Below, piece by piece: positions 33,876 to 45,617 of a stretch of 64,000 bases of DNA. A program made the translations under genes and the position numbers. Every line of letters starts with the position of its first letter. Position 1 is the first letter of the stretch. The stretch comes from Silene latifolia (Eukaryota > Streptophyta > Magnoliopsida > Caryophyllales > Caryophyllaceae), in NCBI RefSeq assembly GCF_048544455.1, contig NC_133536.1, positions 37,032,652-37,096,651 on the forward strand, read 5' to 3'. Under the pieces are notes generated by a model. That model was not told where the DNA came from, ran no database searches, and saw only the letters and a program-made list of their open reading frames with translations.

Positions 33876-36039
33876 TGTGACACCCTCAATTATTGCGGAA
33901 AAGTAAACACGTAATTCTACAGAAAAACTGACAGGATATGTTTGTAATAGGTTCAATTGGGTAAAAACCTGTAATTTTTAAAACCTGAACCTGTTATAAA
34001 GATATCCAAAAGGGAAGGTGTCAAACATGCAAGGTCCAAAATAAATCTCATGAATGAAACGTCGCTAAAGTCGCGAAACAAAGTTATACAAACCAAATAT
34101 GAGAAAGGGAGACATATGTCCCTAAAATGTATGTGACATAAAAAGGGTTTAAGGGTCACAATAAAATAAAACCAGTCTAGGTTCCAAGGTTACTTTGCTC
34201 GCTAGCTCGTCCATGTACCCCATATATGCATCACCTACCTGTCATTCGCATTTTATACAAATACGAAAGCCACAGTCAGTGGGGAGTAACTCCGAGTTCT
34301 CCCAGCCACGAAATGTCATAATTAATATAACATGTAAACATAAGAATATGAATATGAATCACACATAGCCTTAGCATATAGATGCTAGACAATCGTGCTT
34401 ATCATGTGAACAACAATATAACAACACATAGTCCTAGCATGTGAATACTAGACCGACTCATACTACACTATCATGTGAATCACATAACATCCAGGAATCC
34501 AAACTCTATCAACCATAGCCGGCTTGCATCTCACCTTCTATGATTCATAGAATCACCATACAAGAAAGGGCAATATATCAAAGACAGGCATAAGTTCTTA
34601 GTACCGTCAATAGTCACTCAGAATCGAGTCTATACCACGAGGTAGGGAAGGTAATCGAACCGGTATCTTGGCTCGGCTCACGTTAATATTAATAAAACAT
34701 GGCCAAGACACAACACAACCCTAGCCTAAAATCTGCGCAGACCTAGACATGCGGATACACACCACCGCACCCAAGACCCACAATTTTTCTAAAACAAAGT
34801 GAGTACCCTAAGGAGTCCACCAAAGGGTTGGCTAGTACTTAAGCTGACCACTTACTCTTAAAATAAGTAACGAGGTCATGCCCCAACTTGGATATAAATC
34901 CACTAGTCAGGAACACAAAGGCTATTAAGCAGTGAACATATACTCGTCAGAGACTATAAAGACCTATCTATGATGAAGGCCGAAATACTCACCTAGGACC
35001 TAGTCCCAGCTTGAATATTTTAGCCCACACCACTCAAGACAAATAGGACACCCACTTAACCATAAGAGGGCAAAGAGTCCAACTTACCAACATAAATGCT
35101 AACATTCTATCATGTGAAAGGCTATATAAATGTCTATTCAGCAGACAATCCAACAATATCCTCAATATCAATAATAATCCAAATTCCAGCTAACCGTTAA
35201 TCTCATAATTCATGAGAACAAGCTAAAATGGCAACAAGGCAAGAAGACTCAAGTATAAGGCAACCAATTCATCCAACAACCAACATGTGAAATGATAATT
35301 ACAAATATCAAGGCATAACATAAAACATCCAATCTTACCTCAAAGACAAACCCTCGACCCGAGTCCCGCGACGGGTCATCGGTCAAATTGAGGCTGACTG
35401 GTTTAAACCTAGCTTGACCAATCTCGTTTGGTCAATCTGGCCCAGCTCAGAGTCTTGGCCTACTTTGGCCCAAATTACAAAATTTATCGCAATATTATTC
35501 TCATGCTATTTCCAATTTCTATCATGTGAAAAACGAAAGTAACACATTATCAATCACCTAAACACTTAACAAACAACAAACACCACATAAACTACTAATG
35601 TGACATTAATTCGTCGAGTAACTCGGAATAGTTACCTTAAGCTAGCAAAGAGACAAGCAATAAACTTGAGAAAGCTTCTAAAACCCAAAATTACTCTTCA
35701 TCTTCAACCACATATGAGTCACCTAAAATAATTATGTGAAAGGACGATATTAACGAATTATCGTTATATAAAATATGAGATGGAAATTAATTTAATTATA
35801 TTTTAGATAAACCAAACTAGCGTCAAAACAATTTATAGATACGGCCCCAAACTCGCGACTTAGCCAGGCCACTACCTAGGCCACGACCAGGCCACTGCCT
35901 AGGCCACGGCCAAGCTACAGCAGGCCACGGCCAGGCCGCTGCTAGGCCAACCTTATAAAAGTCACTCTCGTCCCAAAAATTAATTCAAAATAGCAATTAA
36001 AAGAATTTTATCCAACTTAATAAAATACGGGGTGTTACA
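33876..36039 (-). repeat. Element C 5' LTR
   Basis: 2164 bp, near-identical to 30340-32500. Differences cluster near 34240-34290 and 34615-34740 as small indels. Confidence 0.9.
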
Positions 36040-36044
36040 TTGCT

Positions 36045-36565
36045 AATCTCCCCCAAGCTAGCATGAATTCGGGGGATGAAGATGTAGATGTTTCTTTGTG
36101 ACCAAAGTGAAAAATAGTGAAGAAAAATGGTTGAGAAAGAGAATGGAGGTACCATCGGGTTTATATAAGAATGATAAAACGATTCACTCTTTACCCGCAT
36201 AAGGAAGAAAGGCCAAAATTTCACAGAACCACGACCCCGATCGGGGCCACCAACCCCGATCGGGGTTGACCTCCTCTTCAGGTTTTGCCTCTTTTCCGCG
36301 TTGATGTAATTTCCTTCTCTTTTTCGAAAACCACGTCCCCGAACGGGGTTGTTGTATGGGGAAGCGTGTTATATTCACTTCTAAACCTTCTTTCTTCCTT
36401 TTCACCTAAAAATCACAAAAAGAAACATCGTCAAGTCGAACATTTTATTACTAATCTACGAAAAACAATAAATTGCAGAAAATAAATAAAAACAAATAAA
36501 AAGCTTGGGTTGCCTCCCAAGAAGCGCTGGTTTAACGTCCCGCACGACGTAAGAAGCTATTTGAT
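36045..36565 (-). other. Element B post-gag segment
   Basis: Non-coding. On the - strand, right after gag, comes the conserved GGGAGGCAACCCAAGC sequence seen after Athila coding regions. Then come one imperfect CCCCGAACGGGG (36337-36348) and two perfect CCCCGATCGGGG palindromes (36254-36265 and 36235-36246), then a CTAGCTTGGGGGAGATT stretch that looks like an internal polypurine tract. The same order occurs in A at 44211-44558. Confidence 0.7.
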
Positions 36566-39366
36566 TCAAGTTTCATCATTGAACTTGCCACCAACCAAGC
36601 TCCATTTCATAGCTATCTTTGCATTTCTCAACCATTTGAAATTCTTCAAATAAAATTTCCCTTTCTTCCTTTTTCCACTTTTAACAATAGCGTCCTTAGC
36701 ATCATCACCTACAAAGCAAACAATACCCACATCGTCCTCCAACGGATCCGTTAGTGAGGATCCAAGCGTAGTAGAGGCATAAGAAGAGTCCACAGTGCTA
36801 AGTAAATAACAAGACTCTTGTAACATTGGGCTTCTAATGGTATTGTTTTTTGCTAAAGGAAACCCGGTCATCACCCACTTCCAATGTCAACCTCCCATTT
36901 TTCACATCAATTAACGCACCCGCGGTGCGTAAAAATGGCCTACCCAATATAATTGGGGTTTGTGAGTCCTCGGCCATATCGAGTATGAGGAAGTCAACGA
37001 GTATGAAAAACTTGCCAACTTTGACGGGTACGTCTTCTAAGACACCTAAAGGTCGCTTTAAAGAACGGTCCGCCATTTGCAATGTTGTACTTGTGCATTT
37101 TAAAGCACCCATGTTAAGTTTTTCACAAAGGGAGTAAGGCATGACACTCACACTAGCACCTAGGTCGCAAAGGGCCTTATCAATGGTATATGTGCCTATA
37201 GTGCAAGGAATAGAATAGCTACCGGGGTCCTTATGTTTCGGGGGAGACTTGTTTTGTAAGAGTGCACTACACTCTTCGGTGAAAGCAATGGTCTCAACCT
37301 CATTGAAGGATCGCTTCTTTGAGAGAATTTCCCTCATAAACTTTGCGTAGGAGGGGACTTGGGTAAGCAATTCTAAAAATGGGACGGTGACTTGCAAATT
37401 CTTACAAACTTCCAAAAATTTAGAAAACTTACCTTCCTCCTTGTGCTTTGCTAGACGATGGGGAAATGGCACTTGAACAACTTCTTTGGGAGGAGCATCC
37501 TCCACATCTTTCACTATCTCTTTCTCATTCTCCTTGGGAGCATCCACTTTCTTTGAAACGGCATCACTCTCCTTAGCATTAGGAGAGACTTCTTTAACAA
37601 CCACCTCATCACTTTCTTTTGGCATAGGAGACCCAACATCTTTGGCATCAAGCTTGCTCTTCCTCTTTAGCATCAACAATCGATGAGGAAATGGCACACG
37701 ATCTTTAACAATAGGCTCCTTACTAGCCTTCTTTTTGTCATTTCCCCCATGCTTAGCCTTTTTAACAACCACCTCTTCATCCAAAGTCATGGATGGCCCA
37801 TCATAGCTTGAACCACTTCTCAAGGAAATAGAATTAGCGGTTTCATGTGGTTGCTCACCTTGGGGAGGTAGTTGACCATTCTTCCTTTGAGAGCTAGAAG
37901 CGGCTAATTGAGCCACTTGTTGTTCCAACATCTTGACCGCGACACTATGAGCTTGATCATTTTTTTGAATTTGAGCCAACATGTCCCTTTGCATTTGGAT
38001 TATCATGCCCTCGAACTTACCAACTCCTTGATTGTTTTGTTGGCCATTTTGTGGTGGATTTTGTTGATAATTGTTTTGTGGGGGCCTTTGTTGATTTTGA
38101 TAACCCGGTGGAGGGATATACTTTTGTTGTTGAAGAACATAGGCATTTTGTTGTGGTGGAGGTTGTGGATTAAGCATATTGTTGCTATTATAAGACAAGT
38201 TCGGATGGAATTTTGAATTCGGGTTATAGGTGTTGGAAAATGTACCCGGTGGATATGAACTTTGTCTTAGAGCTTGAAAAGCATTTACCTCTTCCATAGG
38301 AGCTCGGCAATGAGCGGCATAGTGGCCCGCACCTCCACATCCATCACAAACGATGATTTGGCTCGTTGAAGACACAACATTGAGTTGTTGAATGGAATCC
38401 TTAGCACCTCTCTCCGCCAATTGTTGTTGGAGAAAGGCAATTTGAGCTAGCAAAACGGAGTTGTTAGAGGATTCTTCTTTACCTTTGGGTGGCACAACTC
38501 GGGAATTGACATATTGGGCATCATGAATCGCCATAGATTCGATCGTGGAATGAGCAAGATCGTTGTCAATTTGATCAAACCGCCCATTGTTGGCGGAATC
38601 AAGAATCCGTCGGGACTCGGCACAACATCCATTGTAGAATGTTATTGCTAGAAACCAATCATCTAGCCCATGATGTGGGCATTGCCTTTGAAGCTCTTTG
38701 TACCTCTCCCAAGCTTCATATAAGCTCTCAAGAGCTTGTTGACGGAATCCGGTGATTTGACTCCTCAAAGTTTGAGTTTTCTCCGGTGGAAAAAACTTTT
38801 GTGTAAAAAGCAAGAGCCAATGTCTCCCAATTGGTGATTCCCAAGGTGGTGCGGTCAAGGCTATTGATCCAAAGTTTGGCCTTGTCCTTCAAATAGAAAG
38901 GGAAAAGTATTTCCCTTATTTGGGCTTGGGTGACGCCCGTTTGACGGATCATGGAGCAATAGTCACAAAAGTTTTGCACATGCAAATTGGGATCCTCCAA
39001 AGGACTTCCTCCAAATTGCTTTCTCTCCACAAGGCTAATAAAAGCCGGTTTGATCTCGAATTCCGGCGCGGTGATTTGAGTGGTGGTGATTCCGGCCGGA
39101 AGCATGGCCGCGGTGGGCTTTGAATGATCGGAAAGTTTCACCATCTTTTTTGTAGTAGATGGAGGTGGTGGTGGAGATGATGAACTTGAAACCTCCTCCT
39201 CTTAAAGGGGTTCTAGATCATCTAAGTAAGACTTTCTAGCACTTTCAACTTGTATGGGAGAAGTGGCTTCTTTCACTTCCTTCCAAAATCGTCGTCTTCT
39301 CCTAAAGGTTTTCTCGGGCTCGGAATTCGGTGAAAGCAATTCTCCACTACGAGAGGACCTGGGCAT
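36566..39366 (-). pseudogene. gag-pro: Element B gag-protease polyprotein, broken
   Basis: Athila-type gag begins MPRSSRSGE (ATG 39364-39366). An in-frame TAA at 39202-39204 replaces a Glu codon present in A. A frameshift near 38795 separates the capsid part from a long frame running to 36834. That frame has a proline/glutamine-rich linker, a C-x2-C-x4-H-x4-C zinc knuckle (38307-38348) for RNA packaging, and a retropepsin-like protease. The protease catalytic Asp lies in an ALCDLGAS motif (codon 37164-37166), followed by ILGRPFL. One extra A in a run near 36848 shifts the frame, and the tail continues to 36566. Gag would form particles and the protease would mature them. Three lesions make this copy unable to give full-length protein, although the catalytic site is intact. 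Confidence 0.85.
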
Positions 39367-39477
39367 AAGACAACAATTTCTAGGAAAATGATAAGTAACG
39401 GTCTCAAGGAACAAGTGTTCCCCAAGACAAAGAAAAACAAGATAAAAATCGACAATTCAATAAGCAATAAAACCGTT

Positions 39478-39495
39478 TCCCCGGCAACAGCGCCA
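39478..39495 (-). promoter_or_regulatory. Element B primer-binding site
   Basis: TGGCGCTGTTGCCGGGGA on the - strand, five bases from the 5' LTR. One base differs from the tRNA-Asp-type site TGGCGCCGTTGCCGGGGA found in A and typical of Athila. Confidence 0.85.
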
Positions 39496-39500
39496 AAATT

Positions 39501-41022
39501 TGATAGGCTTATCGCGTACCTATGCAAAGATAAAATTCCCTAAACACAAATTAATGTAGTAATAGGGGTCGAACCACAAGGAAACGGGAATTACTTCGTG
39601 AATTGCTATGGGTAGATTCTTATCAAGGTCGATTTCGATTTGGGTTGGTTTGGTTGTTTGATGATTAAAACAATAATGATGTAAAATATATAATAAAAGA
39701 GAGTCTAAGGGGTTCGGGTCACACATGCAAAAGTAAACATACGATCATGATAAATGCGGTACTAATAACATTGTCAATTGCTTAGGCTTAAAGACACCCA
39801 CCTTACGATATTAGTGTCAACCTTAGACCGGGTCCTAGAGAAACTCTCGTCCATGAGTAGGTCGTCCTACTATACGTGCTTAGTCTAATTCAATTCCGTG
39901 CCTTTCGACTTATAGAACGAATAAACAAACTTAATCAATTGAATAGGGCCCTAAACAAAGATTAAACATTGTGGCACAAGCATGTGATAGAAGCAATATG
40001 ATCAATATTATTATTAATCTATTTTATCATGTTATATACTTGATTTATGCATGGCTCCCCTAGCCCTTAGACTAGGAAATTTAGCTACTCATACTAAAAT
40101 GTAAATTGCAAACTAAATTAAGAGAAATGGTGAACATAATTGTATGATTTATATAAACTAATTGATTTAACATGTGGAAGAATTAAACTAAAGTAATCTA
40201 AACAAATTATTTAATTATAAACTATGTATAAACTGAAATAGAAATGTAGAGATATAAACTATAAATAGAAATACCTTAAAAGTAAAGAACTTGTATGGAA
40301 GAACAATGTATAACCAAAAGCTTGAAATAACTTAGAACCAAATGTTTGAAGAACTACAAGATTAACTAATTTGTAAACTAATATGAAAACTATTGAGAGA
40401 ATTATAATGCTTAAGGCTATTGTAAACTAAAACTTGGACGTAAAATTGGATTCCTAAAGCTTTGGAACACCTCTCCTATTTATAGGAGAGGAGGGCATAA
40501 CGTAAAAACCAAGAGGCATGCAACCCCGATCGGGGCCACCCCACCCCGATCGGGGTCGTGTGTTTTCAGCTCCTTTGCCTTAATTCTCCTCTTAATTGCT
40601 TGGAGAATCCTATGTTGGTGATTAATTGTGCGATTAATCACCCGGTTAAGACCTTAATTCTTGGCATCCTAGGTAGCTTGGAATCCTATCTTTTCCACCT
40701 TGACTTGGACTTGAAGTTGGGCTTGACTTTGGTTTATTGACAACAATTGTATTGCACACATTAGTCCATCAACTTCTTCATGAAAAACCCATGCAAACAC
40801 TCCATGATAGCCCAATATTTGGTCTTGCTTAGCCATTGCACTCTAGTAGCTCATCTTGTAGTATTTTAGCTCCAAAAAGCTTAAGTATCCTACAAAACAT
40901 GTGGAGACAAACAAATGCACTAGAATAACAAATATTAGCTCAAAACACTATGATAAGTGCTAAATGACAAATAAAATGGAGCTAATATAGGGGATGAAAG
41001 TATATAAAATATGCACTTATCA
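39501..41022 (-). repeat. Element B 5' LTR
   Basis: 1522 bp partner of 27312-28834. Carries palindromes CCCCGATCGGGG at 40524-40535 and 40544-40555, and a TATA box at 40477-40484 on the - strand, inside CTCCTATTTATAGGAG, itself an inverted repeat. Confidence 0.88.
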
Positions 41023-41262
41023 ATTTACCTTTAAATGTGTGACCCGACTCCCCTAGACTCTCTTTTATTATATAGTTTACATTTTAATAATTGTTAGTCG
41101 TCAAACCAAACAACAAACAAACCCAAACGAAATCGACCTTGATAAGAATCTTTCCATAACATTTCATAAGCGCAATTCCCGTCTCCTTGTGTTCGGCCCC
41201 AATTACTACATTAATTTGTGTCTAGGGTAATTATCTTTGCATAGGTATACGATAGCTTATCA
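41023..41262 (+). repeat. Element A 5' LTR, second part
   Basis: Resumes with the ATTTA duplication and continues collinear with B's LTR to the end CGATAGCTTATCA. The two parts together give about 1.3 kb, shorter than B's 1.52 kb. Confidence 0.85.
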
Positions 41263-41267
41263 AATTT

Positions 41268-41285
41268 TGGCGCCGTTGCCGGGGA
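41268..41285 (+). promoter_or_regulatory. Element A primer-binding site
   Basis: TGGCGCCGTTGCCGGGGA, complementary to the 3' end of tRNA-Asp, the characteristic Athila primer. It lies five bases after the LTR. Confidence 0.9.
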
Positions 41286-41396
41286 GTACGATTTTATTGC
41301 GTATTGATTTGTCGATTTTTATCTTGTTTTCTTTTGTCTTAAGGAACACTTGTTCCTTGATACCGTTACTTATCATTTTCTAGAAATTGTTGTCTT

Positions 41397-44210
41397 ATGC
41401 CCAGGTCTTCTCGTAGTGGAGATTTGCTTTCGCCGGATTCGGAGCCTGAGAAAACCTTTAGGAGAAGACGACGTTTTTGGAAAGAAGTGGAAGAAACCAC
41501 TTCTTCCGTGCAAGTCGAAAGTGCTAAAAAGTCTTACTTAGACGATCTAGAAGCCCTTGAAGAAGAGGAGGTTTCAAGTTCATCATCTCAACCACCACCA
41601 CCACCACCACCATCTTCAACCAAAAAGATGGTGAAACTTTCCGATCACTCAAAGCCTACCGCAACCATGCTTCCGGCCGGTATCACAACTACTCAAATTA
41701 TCACGCCGGACTTCAAGATCAAACCAGCTTTAATTAGCCATGTGGAGAGGAAGCAATTTGGGGGAAGTCCTTTGGAGGATCCCAATTTGCATGTGCAAAA
41801 TTTCTGCGATTATTGCTCCATGATCCGTCAAACGGGCGTTACTCAAGCCCAAATAAGGGAAATACTTTTCCCTTTCTCTTTGAAGGACAAGGCCATGCTT
41901 TGGATCAATATCCTTGAACGCACCGCCATGGGAAGCACCAATTGGGAAACATTGGCTCTTGCGTTCTATCAAAAAAAATTTCCACCGGAGAAAACTCAAA
42001 CTTTGAGGAGCCAAATCACCGGATTCCGTCAACAAGCTCTTTAGAACTCATATGAGGCTTGAGAGAGGTACAAAGAATTGCAAAGGCAATGCCCACATCA
42101 TGGGTTAGATGATTGATTTCTAGCTATAACATTCTACAATGGATGTTGTGCCGAGTCCCGAAGGATTCTTGATTCCGCCAACAATGGGCGGTTTGACCAA
42201 ATTGACACCGATATTTCTCATGCCACGATCGAATCTATGGCGGTCCATGATGCACAATATGTCAATTCTGAAGTGTGACACTCAAAGGTAAAGAAGAATC
42301 CTCCGACAAACCCGTCTTGTTAGCTCAAATTGCCTTACTCCAACAACAATTGGCAGAACGAGATGCTAGAGATTCCCTTCAACAACTCAATGCCGTGTCT
42401 TCTACAAGTCAAATCATTGTTTGTGATGGTTGCGGAGGTGCGGGTCATTACACCGCTCATTGCCAAGCTACTATTGAGGAGGTAAATGTTTTTCAAGCTT
42501 TAAGACAAAGTTCTTATCCACCGGGTACATTTTAAATACATATAACCCAAGTTCAAGATTCCACCCGAATATGTCTTATCGAAGCAATAATGTGCTTAAT
42601 CCTCAACCTCAACCCCCACCACAACAAAATGCCTATGTCCCACAACAACAAAAGTATAACTTCCACTGGGTTATCAAAACCAACAAAGGCCACCACAACA
42701 CAATTACCAACAAAATCAACCCCCACCTCAAAATGGCCAACAAAACAACCAAGGAGGAGGTAAACTTGAGGGCTTGATAGTACAAATGCAAAGGGAATTG
42801 TTGGCTCAAATCCAAAAGAATGATCAAGCTCCCAATACCGCAATCAAGATGCTAGAGCAACAAGTGGCTCAACTAGCCGCTTCTAGCTCTCAAAGGAAAA
42901 CCGGCCAACTACCACCCCAAGGTACGCAACCACACGAGGCCGTTAATTCTATTTCCTTGAGAAGTGGTACAAGCTATGATTGGCCGTCCATGACTTTGGA
43001 TGATGAAGTGGTTGTTAAAAAGCCTAAGCTTGGAGGAAATGACAAAAAGAAGGCTAGTGAAGAGTCTCTTGTTAAGGATCGTGTGCCATTTTCTCATCGG
43101 TTATTGATGCTAAAGAGAAAGAGCAAGCTTGATGCCAAAGTTGTTGAGCCCCCTATGTGCAAAGAAAGTGACGGGGTGATTGTCGAGGAAGTCTCTTCTA
43201 ATGCTAAGGAGGGTGATGCCGTTTCAAAGAAGGTGGATGTTCCCATGGAGAATAAGACAGTGAAAGAGAAAGATTTGGAGGATGCTCCTCCTAAGGAAGT
43301 TGTTCAAGTACCGTTTCCCTATCGTCTAGCAAAGCAAAAGGAGGAAGGTAAGTTCGGTAAGTTTTTGGAGGTTGTTAAGAATTTGTCAGTCACCGTCCCA
43401 TTTATTGAATTACTTACCCAAGTCCCTTCCTACTCAAATTTTATGAAGGAAATTCTCTCAAAGAAGCGATCCTTCAATGAGGTTGAGACCATTGCTTTCA
43501 CCGAAGAGTGTACTGCACTCTTACAAAATAAGTCTCCCCCGAAACTTAAGGACCCCAGTAGCTATTCTATTCCTTGCACTATAGGCACATATACCATTGA
43601 TAAGGCCCTTTGCAACCTAGGTGCTAGTGTGAGTGTCATGCCCTATTCTATTTGTGAAAGACGTAACATGGGTGCTCTAAAATGCACAAGTATCACATTG
43701 TAAATGGTGGACCGTTCTTTAAAGCAACCTTTAGGTGTCTTAGAAGATGTGTCCGTTAAAGTTGGCAAGTTTTTCATACCCGTTGACTTCCTCATACTTG
43801 GTATGACCGAGGACTCACAAACCCCAGTTATATTGTGTAGGCCATTTTTACACACCTCGGGTGCACTAATTGATGTGAAAAATGGGAGGTTGACATTAGA
43901 AGTGGGTGATGATCGGGTTTCCTTTAGCAAAAACAACACCATTAGAAGCCCAATGTTACAAGAGTCTTGTTATTTACTTAGCACTATGGACTCTTCTAAT
44001 GCCTCTTCTACACTTGGCCCCTTACTGATGGATCCATTAGAGGATGATATTGGTGTTGTTTGTTTTGTAGGTGACAATGCTACGGGCACTATTGCTAAGA
44101 GTGCGAAAAGGAAAGGGAAATTTTATTTGAACAATTTCAAATGGTTGCGAAATGCAAAAGGAGCTATGAAATGGAGCTTGGTTGGTGGCAAGCGCAAAGT
44201 CGAAACTTGA
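41397..44210 (+). pseudogene. gag-pro: Element A gag-protease polyprotein, heavily decayed
   Basis: Same product as in B. The first 215 codons (41397-42044) are open and begin MPRSSRSGD with a poly-proline stretch. TAG then replaces a Glu codon, and two Trp codons shortly after are TGA. Frameshifts near 42275 and 42655 and a TAA at 42533 follow. The zinc knuckle is conserved (about 42422-42463). In the protease the catalytic motif reads ALCNLGAS, with Asn (codon 43614-43616) instead of Asp, so the enzyme would be dead even if translated. A Gln codon became TAA just after 43700. The last frame ends at 44210. Most stops fit C-to-T or G-to-A transitions, as expected after methylation-driven decay. 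A looks older than B. Confidence 0.85.
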
Positions 44211-44568
44211 TCAAATAGCTTCTTACGTCGTGCGGAACGTTAAACCAGCGCTTCTTTGGAGGCAACCCAAGCTTTTTAATTGCTTTTATTTATTTCTTGT
44301 TTTAAAATTTTCCGCAAACTAATGTTTTTTGTAAATTAGAAATAATATACTAGACTTGACGATGTTTATTTTTGCGATTTATAGGTGAAAAAGAAGAAAA
44401 GAGACTTAGAGGAGAAAATAGCACGCTTTCCTATGCAAGAACCCCGTTCGGGGACGTAGTTTTCGAAAAACGGGACGAAATTTATAAAATAAGGAAGCAA
44501 AAGGCAAAAGCGGCTTGGACTGGTCAACCCCGATCGGGGTTGCCAGCCCCGATCGGGGACGTGGGTTC
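44211..44568 (+). other. Element A post-gag segment
   Basis: Matches the post-gag segment of B: GGAGGCAACCCAAGC, imperfect palindrome CCCCGTTCGGGG (44442-44453) and perfect CCCCGATCGGGG at 44528-44539 and 44547-44558. Similarity stops at 44568, where element D starts. The 79-codon frame over it is not supported. Confidence 0.75.
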
Positions 44569-45139
44569 TGTAGATACCTCATTTCTGCACCTCTCGCAAA
44601 CCACCCGGTGATGATTGGGCCGCATGTTTGCTACGCGGAACGATATGTGACAATTCATAAGATTATCGTCAAGTGATTGCTCAAATATTAATGTCTACCT
44701 CTTAGTTGTCATCTACGTCCCGATACGGTCGTTTTGACAGTAATTAGAGTACATTCGGAGTCCGGGCCTAAAACCGTCTCCATTTTCTGATAACCGTTAA
44801 ATCCCGAGTCAGAATGTTCTGGAATGTTCCGGATATTTCTATTCCATATTTCATAAATTTTATCTTTTGGCAAACAATTTCCCGTAATATTCACATAAGA
44901 TATTAAGGAAAACCGAATTATTTCCGTCCTACCATAACTCAAACACGGAAATCTTTCTTCCGCAGGAGGAAACCCCTTGGGAACATTGCGGCAGTCTTTG
45001 CGCTTCTCTTCCAAGAGACGCAGTGATCGCCGCGCCTCTTCCTGTGCCCTTTTCTCGCGTATTTATCGTATCTCTTTCATATCTTTCCGAGATTCACTTC
45101 CAAAGAGTCTCCGAAACCCTAATTCCTTCACGTGATTAG

Positions 45140-45147
45140 TATAAATA
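45140..45147 (+). promoter_or_regulatory. TATA box of D LTR
   Basis: TATAAATA in GATTAGTATAAATAGGAGCC, about 570 bp into the LTR; a good candidate for the genomic RNA promoter. Confidence 0.65.
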
Positions 45148-45617
45148 GGAGCCTTCGCTCCTCATATTTCTCACACGAGTGTTCGCCCTTCTCTTCTCCC
45201 TTTGCATTCTAGACTTTGTTCTTACTTTTTGGCGTCTACGTGCTTGAACTTTCGACCACGTAAGCTCGGATCCTTCTGAGTACCAGCCTCTCCGTTTGCA
45301 TGACCGACCAATTTGACCAACTACACATCAATCAACTTAATTAACTTAATCGTTTTCCTCTTACGAGGGCACTTTCTTTGCATTCGCGTCGAGCATCACT
45401 AATCGATATCTTAGTCCTTCTCGTTTCGTCAACATGTAAGTCTGAGGGTGTAAATCTCTCTTTTATTTATTGTATTTATTTATTTATTGTATCACAATTG
45501 TAAGGTTTATGTCGAAAATATCATTAAAACCGATTTCTAAAACCATGCTTTAAAACCTCTTTTCACGGATTTCCGGAGATAAATCAAGTCGAGAAAGGAC
45601 GCAAGCAATCGCGCGCG

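Larger units (their letters stand above)
30340..36039 (-). mobile_element. Element C: non-coding LTR retrotransposon inserted in B
   Basis: Long LTRs (30340-32500 and 33876-36039) flank only about 1.38 kb of interior. The target duplication TTGCT lies at 30335-30339 and 36040-36044. On the - strand the LTR starts TGTAACACCCCG and ends GGGTGTCACA. The primer site is tRNA-Met type and a polypurine tract is present. No coding domain exists, so C needs proteins from a partner. The TTCGAGGACGAAACTTTTTAA-type sequence before the polypurine tract resembles that of F, suggesting another chromovirus derivative. About 25-30 visible differences separate the LTRs. Confidence 0.9.
27312..41022 (-). mobile_element. 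Element B: Athila-like gag-protease retrotransposon
   Basis: LTRs at 27312-28834 and 39501-41022 have TG...CA ends, with ATTTA target duplications at 27307-27311 and 41023-41027. On the - strand the order is 5' LTR, primer site (39478-39495), gag-protease (39366 to 36566), non-coding tail, polypurine tract and 3' LTR. Element C sits in the tail. Without C, the interior is about 5 kb, far short of a full Athila, and no RT, RNase H, integrase or env-like ORF remains. About 19 visible differences separate the LTRs. Confidence 0.88.
26232..44568 (+). mobile_element. Element A: Athila-like gag-protease retrotransposon (interrupted, right end off window)
   Basis: Ty3/gypsy element on the + strand. 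The 5' LTR is split into 26232-27311 and 41023-41262 by element B, which carries ATTTA target duplications. The tRNA-Asp-type primer site is followed by a decayed gag-protease region to 44210 and then non-coding DNA to 44568, where element D begins. No RT, RNase H or integrase occurs before D. Relative B has none at the equivalent place, so A probably belonged to a pol-less subfamily. The 3' LTR is expected beyond 64000. Confidence 0.8.

Noticed and set aside
36850-37137. + strand ORFs over the gag-protease of B (also 37486-37686 and 37908-38216)
   Set aside because: Shadow frames opposite the real - strand coding sequence.
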